Shown here: positions 36,113-46,389 of the stretch, piece after piece
How positions within the stretch are numbered: position 1 is the first letter of the stretch
Layout: each line of letters begins with the position of its first letter
Assembly (NCBI GenBank): GCA_033725935.1
Contig: MU867140.1
Coordinates: forward strand, 43,412-107,411
Direction: 5' to 3'
DNA length: 64,000 nucleotides
DNA from: Cladorrhinum sp. PSN259
Taxonomy: Eukaryota; Ascomycota; Sordariomycetes; Sordariales; Podosporaceae
Translations under genes and position numbers: made by a program
The notes under the pieces: generated by a model
Seen by the model: the letters and a program-made list of their open reading frames with translations, nothing else
Databases searched by the model: none
What the model was told of the DNA's origin: nothing

Positions 36113-38267
36113 TATATTTGGGGTGGGGTCGGGTAGATTCGAATGGTTTGTATCATGGTCCAAAAGTTCGAGCCGTTTTCGGAACAAAAAGGGGGTGCGG
36201 GCGTAATGACGTACGTTGAATCGAAGGGGGTGGAAGCAATTGAGAGGAAATTGATCGTGGCTCGCGGCCCGCAAAGCAAAAGGATATCTTCAGATCTCGT
36301 AGCAATCGGTTTTCGCCAAGTTGGGATGAGGGGCTAGGTAGGTTTCAGGCTGGTCGAGACTGATGGGAGAGCCTGCGGTGGACAGGATCACTAACTTCCA
36401 AGTTTGTTGCCTGTAGTCTTTTGTGGGCGCCAGATTGTTCTCGCGGGGAGATGCCGATGTCGATATCTAAACACCGGCGATTACTGACGCGAACCAGTGC
36501 TGGTGGACATTGGAGTCTCGACGTGAAAGGCAAGTGGAAACAAAACCGCAATCAAGCCAGCAGGGGAAGGAGGGCCAACAAATTAGAGGCTAAAGAGGGG
36601 CCCAAAGACGTGGATGTGGTGGGTTACGGGCTGCGTGGGCGGCGCGTGGCGGGTCCCAAGATGTCCGTAGGGGACATGAACAAGGAAGCGTGCAGGGGTA
36701 TAACCTGACACTCGCAGGCCTTTCCTCAACAAGCTCCAGCTTGAGCATCTGCTCTCGAAAATTTTCTCTTTCAAATCAACTGATCGACTTCATTTGACCT
36801 TTGTTTTTGAGTCATTTCTGGAGAAGGTGACCTGGTAAATTCAACACGACTGAGACTCCTACACATGTACAGGCGCAATCTCATCACCAAGCCCCCCTGA
36901 CTGCAATTCATGTTACATCGAGAACTGCAGAGGGATCTACAGCTTGACGGCGACCCCTGCCCCACACAGTTGCCTAGGTGGTCTCTATCGAGGTCCCTCA
37001 AATAGCGCCTTGGCAGGCTGGGCAAGCAGGCCACACAAGTAACAGCAAAGAACTTAAGTATTGACAACTTTTTTAATACCCACCGTATTTCGAGCGCGTT
37101 TTGATCGTAAATTCGGAGGTTAACTAAAGACTTTTTAATGATATTATCACATTCAAATTAAAGATATCAAGAGAAGACAGTTAAAAGTGTCCTTTTTAAG
37201 GGACTCGCGTCTGTGCTGTAGGCCCTGTAAGGTCTTGTCCAGATCGGGCTAGTAGAGGGACCTCGATAGCGTTATCCGTTGCCTATTCTTTGCATGCTGG
37301 CTTCGGGAGGGGCTGATCATTAGCTGGGAGCCAAGCATTCCAGAGTCTACGTCTCTAATGACGTTCAGGGCTGGCATGGGACGTAGACTCAAAGGCACGA
37401 GCTTAGACAAAATCTCGATGCCTATTGAGCTTATCACTCTGGTCAGACTAGCATGACGAAGTTTGTTCCTGTGTCTGGCTACAAGATACGTAATGTGTCT
37501 TGGATGAGAAAGTAGTTTTTCTAGCGTGCCAGTTTAGCGGCGTAGGTGTCTCATGATGGCTACGGGTCAGAAAGAAAGTGTTTAAACTGGCAAAAGTCGA
37601 TGCGAGGCCCAGCAACTGGGACGGGGCCACCGAACAAGACCAAATACAGGGGTGCTTCCTATAAATAATAAGCAACAGTACGATGACGACAGCTGTATGT
37701 TTACCATCAACATGGTCAAAGGTAATTACAATGCGATTTCCATATTTCTCATTGTTTTTTACAGTTCGTCCGGAAAAGTTGGAGCTCGGTAACAGACAGG
37801 CGACGGAAAAAAAAACCCCAGCGGCGGAATATCAAGTCCGCTTCGTGATCCGGTGGATCATGATTATCAATCCAAAGTCTCTGTGTGAGAAGAAGAGGTG
37901 TAATGCCTGTTAAATACTGGTATCGGAAAACGAGAAGCGGGACCTCTCCGCATTTGGCGGATCGTATCAAGCCACCTCCAGGTTCACTAGCCACAGCTTG
38001 ACAGCGAGGGGCCTCTTGGCGCTCCGCAATCCCCACGAATCGCGGGTTAGCGTCGGCGGAGTGAACTTACCTCGGCATGGAAGCGATGGAAGGGGCAGCT
38101 TCCAACTTTGCATCGAAAGATTACCCCAGATTCATCTAAATATCGTCTGACTCGTTTCCCTTTCTTCTTTAAGACACCTTTTTCGTGAATTATCAGTTTT
38201 TTGTTTTGAGATTTTCGAGCCATTTATACCAAAATCCCATTGTTTTTTTCTGTTCTCAGTTCTCAAC
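36113..38267. other. 2.2-kb divergent spacer between CaaX-USP and acyl-CoA dehydrogenase genes
   Basis: The spacer holds both promoters and an AT-rich patch at about 37045-37215. Open frames at 36421-36708, 36771-37067 and 37249-37437 show no recognisable protein block. The sequence from about 37200 to 37700 is compositionally different from the AT-rich patch and could be decayed repeat DNA, but I cannot name an element. Confidence 0.4.
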
Positions 38268-39830
38268 ATGTCAGCCCAGGTCCCCATTGCTGTACGATGC
38301 CCACCCTCCTTTCCATGTATTATTCGTGCATGGAACCCCTCCCCCCCACAACCCCCCACTGAATACTAACCAAGATAAACAGGTACGCAATCGCCTTAGC
38401 GAACGAGCGGTTAAGACATTGGACATTGTTGCCAAATTCGTGGAGGAGGACTGTATTCCGTAAGCCGCGCGCGTGCCCATTGATCAAAGAAAACGCGTCT
38501 AATCATCCATAATCAAGCGCCGATACTGTCTTCGAGGCCCAGATTGGTGTGGGTGATGCAAGATGGGAAGCTCACCCCAAAATTCTCGAGGATCTCAAGA
38601 AGAAGGCCCGGTCTCTAGGGCTCTGGAATATGTTCCTTCCTAAGGGCCACTATAAGGAGTCTCCAGGCTTTACTAATCTCGAGTATGGTCTGATGGCTGA
38701 GTGGCTGGGCAAGTCAAGGGTTGCTTCAGAGGCCGTAAACTGCGCGGCACCGGACACGGGAAACATGGAGGTGTTGGCCAAGTATGGTAATGAGGCGCAG
38801 AAGGCCAGATGGCTGAAGCCACTGATGGAGGGTGAAATTCGGTCTGCTTTCCTGATGACGGAGCCCCAGGTTGCGTCATCCGATGCTCGCAACATTGAGA
38901 TGAAGATCGAGAGGGACGGAGACTACTATGTCTTGAACGGCCAGGTAAGAACACTCATCCACAAAATCCATTGTTTGCGGTACGGCTCACATGTGATTGA
39001 AGAAATGGTGGTCAAGTGGCGCTGGTGACCCGCGCTGCAAGATTTATATCGTCATGGGCAAGAGTGATCCCAAGAACAAAGACCCCTATCGTCAGCAGTC
39101 GGTTATCCTGGTGCCCTCAGACACCAAGGGCATCGCAATCCATCGCATGCTTACCGTGTACGGCTATGATGATGCTCCCCACGGACACGGACACATTACT
39201 TTCCACAACGTTCGTGTTCCTGCCACCAACCTCGTGCTCGGAGAGGGTCGAGGGTTTGAGATTATTCAAGGGCGCCTCGGCCCTGGCCGCATTCACCACG
39301 CTATGAGAACTATCGGTGCTGCCGAGAGAGCTTTGGAATGGATGCTCATGCGTATCAACGATCCTAGCAAGACCCCCTTCGGCAAGTTGTTGCGTGAGCA
39401 TGGTGTCATTCTTGAATGGGTTGCCAAATCCCGGATTGAGATCGATGCTGCCCGCCTTATCGTGCTCAACGCCGCCATCAAGATGGACGAGCAGGGCCCC
39501 AAGGCAGCACTCAAGGAAATCGCCCAGGCGAAGGTTCTTGTCCCGCAAACAGCTCTTACTGTCATTGACCGCGCTGTGCAAGCATTTGGCGGAGCCGGCG
39601 TCAGCCAGGACACTCCGCTCGCCGGCATGTGGGCCAACATCCGGACTCTCAGACTCGCAGATGGTCCTGACGAAGTTCATCTGCAGCAGATGGGCAGAAA
39701 CGAAAACCGTCGCGGCAAGGAGGTTGCAGCCAAGATTCAGTCACAGAGGGCAAAGGCGGATGAGCTGTTGAGGCACTATGGGGTGACGAAGACGGAAATC
39801 GGCTCAAAGATCCAGAAGTCGAAGCTCTAA
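38268..39830 (+). CDS. Peroxisomal acyl-CoA dehydrogenase-family protein (ACAD10/11-like)
   Basis: Predicted 451-aa flavoprotein that introduces the 2,3 double bond in acyl-CoA. Exons are 38268-38291, 38383-38459, 38518-38944 and 39003-39830. The acyl-CoA dehydrogenase blocks are NMFLPKGHYKESPGFTNLEY, NCAAPDTGNMEVLAKYGNEA, RSAFLMTEPQVASSDARNIE, GQKWWSSGAGDPRCKIYIVM, RIHHAMRTIGAAERALEWM and LADGPDEVHLQQMGRNE. The last two and the overall length match the ACAD10/11 branch rather than short-chain mitochondrial enzymes. The protein ends in KIQKSKL, and the terminal SKL is a canonical type 1 peroxisomal signal. No mitochondrial presequence is seen. Neurospora is known to use acyl-CoA dehydrogenase in its glyoxysomal beta-oxidation, which fits the tail. 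The 24-nt first exon is the least certain part. Chain-length preference is unknown. Confidence 0.93.
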
Positions 39831-40537
39831 AGGTATTTAGAACAGTGAGACTGGATAAACTTTCTTAATTCGTGTATTCATTGCTCCAAGATGGATGGGG
39901 CTTTTGTTCATCGTCTTTCTATATCATTGGCCAACGTATAAATGTTGATTTGTGTAATCTGTGTATTTTACCATTTTGAACCTCAGCACCACGTGGATGT
40001 TGAATCGAATGACAGGCTCTCGTTTTCCATTTCATTTTCAAGGGTACCCTGTTGCAGGGGCCAAATGCTGTGCGTGTTGTGGGTCCGTGGTAGAATGCGC
40101 CGGTTGCTCGGTGGCTGTTACCCAAAGCGGAAGTCTGTTGATTTTTTTTATTTTCTGCCGCCGGGGTTCTGCCAACACAAGGCCTGCAGTGACCCAATCC
40201 GCAAAACTGACCAAGTTTTAAATCGGCAATTACCTTGACCAAACAGCAAGTTTCGGATTCCTTCGTCACTCTGCATCGATAATCTGCACGCACTTCCCAC
40301 TTGCTGCACGTCAACAAACCTAGTGCAACCGTCTTCTCGAACCCCAAAAGTCAACAAACTTTCCAGCCGCCGTTGCATTGCATTTTTTGCGCATTCCAGC
40401 CTGCAACTAACTTTCGAGCTCTTCGTTGCTTGCTCAACCAGAAGACAAGTCCGATTTTAAATACACAGAGCTCGCCACCCATCCCTCCTTCTGTGTGTAA
40501 CAAACAAAACAAAACAAAACAATCACCTCAAATACCA
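39831..40537. other. Intergenic region upstream of the Spo12-like gene
   Basis: Tandem spacer of 707 bp. The final 60 bp before the ATG contain repeated AAAAC units, a likely 5' untranslated region. No gene is supported. Confidence 0.45.
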
Positions 40538-41056
40538 ATGTCTTCCAACGTACTCGCCGCAAAGGACGTCAACATGTCCATGACCTCTGACACCAACATC
40601 AAGCCTGATACTATGAGTATGGAGTACCATCGCCAGGTCCTTCAGAGCAAGATGGAGCAGGAAGCAGAGTATGTTGACACTCCAACCCCCGCCTCCCCCC
40701 TCTTTCCCTCAATTGCTGTTATTCTCGACTCGATTGCTAATGTGATCTGTTTGTTGCTTGCTTCAGGAAGACCTACATCTCCCCGTCGGATAACATCATG
40801 AGTCCCTGCACTGCCAAGCTGAGCGCCTTCCGCAGCAAGCAGGTTGGCAAGTAAGTGCTTTACATCCCATTCTCTGGCCCACCCTTCCTCTTCCTCCCTC
40901 GAATTAAATACTAATGTTTGTCTTCTCAATCACAGAGTCAAGCCCAAGTCTCTCTTCGCCCAGGCGTCGGTTAAGAAACTCGAGGGCGAGGGCGGGCTTC
41001 TCTTTGCCAACAAGCCCAAGAAGGTGCCCGCCCCTCCCGCGGGTCCTTCGGCCTAA
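40538..41056 (+). CDS. Spo12-like small protein
   Basis: Predicted 111-aa protein from exons 40538-40668, 40767-40850 and 40936-41056; both introns have consensus ends and keep frame. The core motif YISPSDNIMSPCTAKLSAFR, spread over exon 2, resembles the Spo12 family signature (SPSDNxxSPCxxKL). Budding yeast Spo12 acts in the FEAR network that releases Cdc14 at mitotic exit. The rest is Met/Ser-rich at the N-terminus and Lys/Pro-rich at the C-terminus (ANKPKKVPAPPAG) and probably disordered. The SP pairs in the motif are candidate CDK sites. Assignment rests on one short motif recalled from the family, so the function is a moderate-confidence inference; the gene itself is well supported by its exon structure. 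Confidence 0.72.
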
Positions 41057-41751
41057 ACATCGAGTCAACAAGCATCGATCCAATTCCCAACGCCCCGATT
41101 GCCAATCCATCCGTCGGATAGAACGTGATTCCTTTTCCTTCTCATTCGTTGCTCGACATTCATTCAAGAGACGAATGTCGTCGACACCACAAAGAAGAAA
41201 TAACCATGACGAAGTCAACAAAAAGCGGAAGGTGATTTCTTCCCCTTCTTTCTGTCTGTCATATCACAGAAGAAGTAGAACGACGAATAAACAACTATGG
41301 GCGGAAGTACAACGGACGGATGGGATGGTTTGATGGAATATCTCTCTCTCGTTTTCTTATCTGGGGGAGGAATGGGCTCTTTCCTCGTTTCACTTCTCCT
41401 CTTATTCAAGTTCTCCCAGTGCTTATGGTGAGGGACGATACTGTTCTGTTTTCCTCGTTGTGGGACATACACATCCACCCTTTTATTTCTTTTGTCTTGG
41501 GCATAGGAACCGGCGTTCATATGAAAGGGTAGATTAAGAAAGTTGTCTGATTTTTTTCATTACTGTCATACTTTAGCTGTTGTCTACTGTACACTCGTGA
41601 GAAAAGTACAAAAAAGAAACGGATCATGTCTTCAATTCAATGAGCAGCATGTGGGATGGAAGACCACAAAGATATCAAATTGTTTTGATCTTCTCGTAAT
41701 TGTATAAATGTGAATTTGTATTTATTGATAGTTTTAGACAGCTCACCCACC
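41057..41751. other. Convergent 3' region between Spo12-like and DRG1 genes
   Basis: The 695-bp spacer is pyrimidine-rich on the left and AT-rich near 41700. Only short frames without motifs are present. Confidence 0.5.
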
Positions 41752-43282
41752 TTACGCCTTCCATCCACTGACTATGTATACCACATCCTCATCCGCCACC
41801 GGGTGACTCAACCCTACCCTTTGGGGGATATGCCTCGCGCTGGCGCCCCATACTAGGGCGTATTTGAACGTGTCCTTGAGTGTTCTGTGGATGCGGTCGC
41901 AAACGTCCTCGATGGTGCTGTTGCTCCGTACGATCAAAGCCTCGCTGAAATCTGGGTCAGTGCCCTTGCGCTTCGTGTATATGCGAATGAGGTTGAGCTC
42001 CCTCCAGCACCGCTCTACAACGTCTTGAATACCCAGATCGAGCTCACAACTCATGACGACGGTGTGGGGTTCGCGTGCTAGCTTGTCGAGGAAGTCGAGC
42101 GACACGCTGTCAATCTTGTTGTAGACGTAGAGGCACTTGATATACTTCCTGTGGTTAGCCATGATGACATCGATCAAGTCGTCCACGGTGCAGTTATCGT
42201 CGCGGACTAGGACCTCGCAATTCAGAATCTTATAGTCGCGCAGAATGTTCATGATCATCTTCTCGTCGATGCCCTTGGGGGTAGACTGAAAGGTAATCTT
42301 CATCCCGCCGGCCTTCTTAGGTTTGAGATAGATATTCCTGTTATCGTGAGTTAGTGATCTAGGGGCAGGGGTCCAATTTACCCACCAATGCCTACATTGG
42401 TGACGAACCAGATCCCCACCAAGGGACAATGTATTTGGTTGAAAATCTGGTTCATTACAGAACGAAGGCATTGGCGGGTAAAGGGGATAGCAAGGCACTC
42501 ACGGTGGCTCTCTGTTCAACCGAATTCCGACAGCTTCCAGTTCTGCCTCCAGCAACGCTCTCTGCTCAGCTCTCTTGGTTGCGTCCAAAACCATGAGAAT
42601 GAGGTCACTCGTCTTCGCGGCTGAAATGACCTGACGACCTCTACCCTTGCCCTCCGCTGCTCCTTCAATGATACCAGGCAAATCCAGGAGCTGGATTTCG
42701 GCGCCGCCATATTCGAGTACGCCGGGAATAGCCGTAAGAGTGGTGAAAGCATATGAAGCGACCTCGGACTTCGTCTTGGTGACCTTCGACAAGAATGTGG
42801 ATTTACCGACTGATGGGAAACCGACGAGTGCTATTCTCGCATCACCACTCTTGCTCACGTCAAAACCAGCGCCACCACCACCACCGGCACCCGGACCAGG
42901 TTCAAGCAACTGTGCACGAAGACGAGCAAGCTTTCTGACACCAAGTCAGAACACTGAAGAAGCACAGGGGTCATATCACTCACTCACCCCTTCAAAAGAC
43001 CGAGATGATATTCTAGGGGTATGTCAGCCAATCTGTGGATCAAGACTTGTGTATAGTGGAGAAGCTTTAGACATACCAGTTGCCTTGTTCTCTGTGATGG
43101 GTATCAGTCAATAAAATGACCTATAAGATGGATATGGTGGGACAAACTCTGAGTCCTCCTCATCTCCTCCTCAATCCTTGTGTCTTCATGTCAGCTAGCC
43201 GCATGTACATGGAAATACTGGAAACCGTGCATCCAGCTCCCGTCACAACTCACTCCTTGATCTTTTCTGTAATGTTCACCAT
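41752..43282 (-). CDS. rbg1: Developmentally regulated GTP-binding protein 1 (DRG1/Rbg1)
   Basis: Predicted 371-aa translation-associated GTPase. Six minus-strand exons: 43282-43254, 43176-43148, 43091-43077 (15 nt), 43012-42988, 42934-42503 and 42337-41752. The first four together encode only about 33 residues (MVNITEKIKEIEEEMRRTQK, NKATEYHLGLLKG), which is the canonical DRG N-terminus, so the fragmented model is well supported. The GTPase domain shows P-loop GFPSVGKSTFL, switch II LLDLPGIIEGAAEGKGRGRQ and base motif YNKID. The TGS domain ends the protein (HRTLKDTFKYALVWGASARH, HPVADEDVVYIVSG). Length matches DRG1 of other eukaryotes. DRG1 is known to bind DFRP1/Tma46 and stalled ribosomes. 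It shares a 414-bp divergent promoter with CWC2. Confidence 0.96.
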
Positions 43283-43696
43283 CTTGACTGATAGTGGGTC
43301 CTAACCAGTCCTGGCTATCTCTTCCAAATATGTGTTGTTGTAAAAGTAGGAAAAAGTGATTGACTTTGGCGTCGCAGCTGGACGAATCCTGGCCAGTTTC
43401 CTTGATACTTTGGACTTTAACCCCACGCTCAGAAGCGGACGCGGCAGAATTCAGACGGGCAAGGAGGGGCACGCTAACTTTCTCACCGCTTTTGGGATAC
43501 CCATAAGGTTCCACTGCCGAGAGTGGGTTCAAGGTGGGTCTTGACCGGGTTCACGTCCAGAACCTTTTCCAGAGCAACGGCTCGCGCCAGGATAATTGTG
43601 TACAGCGCGACATCACCACTGTGGAAATTGTCCAGAGCATCATCTTCACCAAAGTTCAACATTCAACCTACCCGAGGACTAGTTCTCTCCAATAGC
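43283..43696. promoter_or_regulatory. Divergent promoter between DRG1 and CWC2
   Basis: Start codons on opposite strands are 414 bp apart with no supported coding sequence between. The flanking genes act in translation and splicing, suggesting shared housekeeping control. This is inferred from arrangement alone. Confidence 0.55.
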
Positions 43697-44928
43697 ATGG
43701 CAGACACCGAAAATGATGCGCAGGAGCTTGCGCTCGCCACAATCAACAATAACAACGAAGTTGCACCTCCGACGGAGAAGAAGGTCAAGAAGATTGTGAG
43801 ACGCAAGAAGAGACCTGCGCGACCCCAGGTTGACCCAGCTACGGTTAAGAACGAGTTGCCCCAGCAAACTGGAACTATCTACAATGTCTGGTACAACAAA
43901 TGGTCAGGAGGAGATCGCGAAGACAAGTACAGCAGTCAAACTAAGGCGCCAAATCGATGCGTAATCTCTACCGACGCTGGCTACACCCGCGCCGATGCCC
44001 ACCCCGGAACACCATTCTGTCTCTACTTTGCGCGGGGGATATGTCCCAAGGGTCAGGATTGCGATTATCGCCATGCGCTGCCGGGACCTTACGATATCCC
44101 TCCACAGAACCAGGACTGTTTTGGTAGAGATAGGTTCTCGGATTATCGAGACGACATGGGTGGTGTCGGATCCTTTTCGCGACAGAATAGAACGATCTAC
44201 GTTGGCCGTATTCACGTCTCGGACGATGTCGAGGAGATTGTTGCGCGCCACTTCGCCGAGTGGGGGACCATTGAGCGGATCAGAGTCTTGAACACCAGGG
44301 GAGTTGCGTTTATTACGTATACGAACGAAGCAAACGCTCAGTTTGCCAAAGAGGCTATGGCGCATCAAAGTCTTGATCACAACGAGATCTTGAACGGTAA
44401 GCAGAACTTTCGTTTAGGCAATCTACTCGTTCTGAAGCTAACAATCAATTAGTGAGATGGGCAACTGAAGACCCCAACCCCATGGCACGAAAACGGGAGG
44501 CGAGGCGCATCGAGGAGCAGGCAGCCGACGCCATTCGCAAGGCGTTACCGGAGGCTTTCGTTGCGGAGATAGAAGGCAAGGACCCAGAGGCGAGGAAACG
44601 ACGAAAGATTGAAAGTAGCTACGGATTGGAGGGGTATGAGGCACCAGACGAGGTTCATTTCGCTCGCGGACCGAATGCTGTCAATCCAAGAGGGCGAGAA
44701 GGTTATGAGTTGGACCATGAGCAGCGGTTAATGCTTGAGGCAGCAGAAGACGCTCAGGCGGCGGAGGAGGCTCAATACGAGCAACAAAACCCTAAACCAG
44801 AGAAGGGAGGCATATTATCGAGCAGCACCCTGGCAGCTCTTCAGGCCGCACGGGTGTCGGTTGCATCAAAACCAAAGGCCACGGCTCCTGCAGGGCCACT
44901 AGTAGCCTATGACAGCGACAGCGATTAA
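43697..44928 (+). CDS. cwc2: Pre-mRNA-splicing factor Cwc2 (RBM22-related)
   Basis: Predicted 391-aa RNA-binding component of the Prp19-associated spliceosome (NTC), contacting U6 snRNA at the catalytic centre. Exons are 43697-44396 and 44453-44928. After a Lys/Arg-rich start comes the Torus block IYNVWYNKWSGGDREDKYSS with CVISTDAGYT. Then the CCCH zinc finger CLYFARGICPKGQDCDYRH, and the RRM with TIYVGRIHVSDDVEEIVARH and GVAFITYTNEANAQFAKEAM. The intron falls just before VRWATEDPNP, a conserved Cwc2 block. The C-terminal third is Glu/Ala-rich and less conserved, ending VAYDSDSD. The frame extends upstream of the chosen ATG, but MADTENDAQE gives the expected N-terminus. Confidence 0.95.
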
Positions 44929-45021
44929 AGACCGGTGGGATAAAAGTGAACAGATACAATTTTAGATATGTATAAACATATATACAGCACGATACTAATT
45001 CTTTGAGAGAAATATCCTATT

Positions 45022-45996
45022 TTAAGAATTAAATATTCTAGAATACAACATCTCATGCCGTCCAAACCACAAATCCATGACAGGCACATTTTGCCCTGCC
45101 ATTTCAACCGGCGTGTCCCACTCTCTCGCAATCATTGAGTCAATGAAGCCCTGAACCACCCCGCTGGAGAGCGTCCTCTGCGCCTGGTAAGGACCAAACA
45201 TGCCCGCCCTCACCGCGGCTGAAACCAAAGCCTTGACGTGTCCCAGCAAGAACACGTAGGTTGTTTCTTGTGCTGTTAAACCCACTATTCGACATATAGC
45301 GCCGAATAAAGGTGCGAGATGTGCCGAGGCCGCAGGAATTTCCTCGGCGCTGCTCTTTTTGACTAGTTTCGAAAAGGTTTTAAGATGCTCTACGGAACCG
45401 TGAGAGGCGGTGGGAGAAAACTCATGTTGGAAGCTCCTCTCCCATATACCGAGGAGCGCTCTGCCTTGGGCGATGGACGCTCTCCGACCGACAGTGCAGA
45501 TGATACTGGCGTCCTGGACGTCGTCTAGCTCTGCTAGGGAGCGAAAGGATGGGTCTCGGTATGCGGCTAAGAGGAAAGGGAGAGTAGTCGAGGCGTAGGA
45601 TGATATGGACAGCGGGAGGAAGGAGCTGAAAGATGCCGAGGAAGAAGATGGCGACAAGGAAAAGAAGTGTTTGTGGTGGGCTAGGTATGACTCGAGGCCT
45701 GATGAGAAGGCGAATGAGCCGAGGGGTAGGGCTGAGTCTGAGAGGAGGAGCAGGAAGTGAGATGATGATGGGGGGACTGGGAGAGCTGTTAGTGGAACTT
45801 GATTGAAGTTTGTGAAAACGAGGTTAAAGGGGGGTATGAAAATACTTGGTTGAGGTGAGCCAGGTGATGTTAATGATTGTTGCCGAGATCGGCTGCGCTT
45901 CGCTTTTGCTTCTGTGAGGCGGCGCTCGAGGTCGGCGATTTCATTTTCTAGTACTTGGTCGTCATTGCAGACGCTTTCTGAGGTGAAGTATGACAT
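45022..45996 (-). CDS. Urease accessory protein UreF
   Basis: Predicted 324-aa single-exon chaperone that, with UreD and UreG, loads nickel into urease in the cytosol. The diagnostic block LLLLSDSALPLGSFAFSSGL lies near residue 85, followed by ESYLAHH. Further UreF features are the all-helical composition, AICRIVGLTAQETTYVFLLG, AVRAGMFGPYQAQ and the C-terminal LWFGRHEMLYSRIFNS. The first 45 residues contain a charged heptad pattern (LENEIADLERRLTEAKAKR) not present in bacterial UreF, followed by a Ser/Pro linker. A Ser-rich stretch (SLSPSSSSASFSSFLPL) interrupts the core. Family assignment is secure; no urease or other accessory gene is nearby. Confidence 0.9.
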   Translation of the reverse strand: MSYFTSESVCNDDQVLENEIADLERRLTEAKAKRSRSRQQSLTSPGSPQPSIFIPPFNLVFTNFNQVPLTALPVPPSSSHFLLLLSDSALPLGSFAFSSGLESYLAHHKHFFSLSPSSSSASFSSFLPLSISSYASTTLPFLLAAYRDPSFRSLAELDDVQDASIICTVGRRASIAQGRALLGIWERSFQHEFSPTASHGSVEHLKTFSKLVKKSSAEEIPAASAHLAPLFGAICRIVGLTAQETTYVFLLGHVKALVSAAVRAGMFGPYQAQRTLSSGVVQGFIDSMIAREWDTPVEMAGQNVPVMDLWFGRHEMLYSRIFNS

Positions 45997-46389
45997 CGTC
46001 AGATTTGGTTCATTTCTTTCTCAATCGGATTGATCTAGTTATGAGGAGGCCCGTCGATATTCATATGTAGGGATGCAATTGATAAGCTTATCGACCAAAC
46101 AGACACCTCCATTTCAATTGTATTATTATCACAATCAATTACAACTGCTGCTTCCACTTAAAAAAAAAACACAAACCACAAGCTATGACAAACAATAACA
46201 ACCACAAAAATTGATGATATTCCGAACGCCGAAACCATGCTGCCAAAGGTTTATTTCCTCCCTTTCCCATAGTATGATATTCGCACTTTATGTACGAAGG
46301 CCTAGACAACGCAACTCCCAGTCCTAATGCTCTTGGCCATATTAAACCCGTTATTTCCATGCCCATTCTTCAGAGACCTATGAACCTGG
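45997..46389. other. Tandem spacer between Cut12-like and UreF genes
   Basis: AT-rich 393 bp: 3' flank of the Cut12-like gene and promoter of UreF, both minus strand. A 75-codon frame with a hydrophobic end is present but not supported as a gene. Confidence 0.45.

Noticed and set aside
35912..36274. 120-codon minus-strand frame upstream of the CaaX-USP
   Set aside because: Its central part is exon 1 of the USP; the rest is leader and intron sequence rather than a separate gene.
46139..46366. 75-codon minus-strand frame ending in a hydrophobic segment
   Set aside because: Sits in the 3' flank of the Cut12-like gene, AT-driven codons, no homologue I can recall; not enough support.
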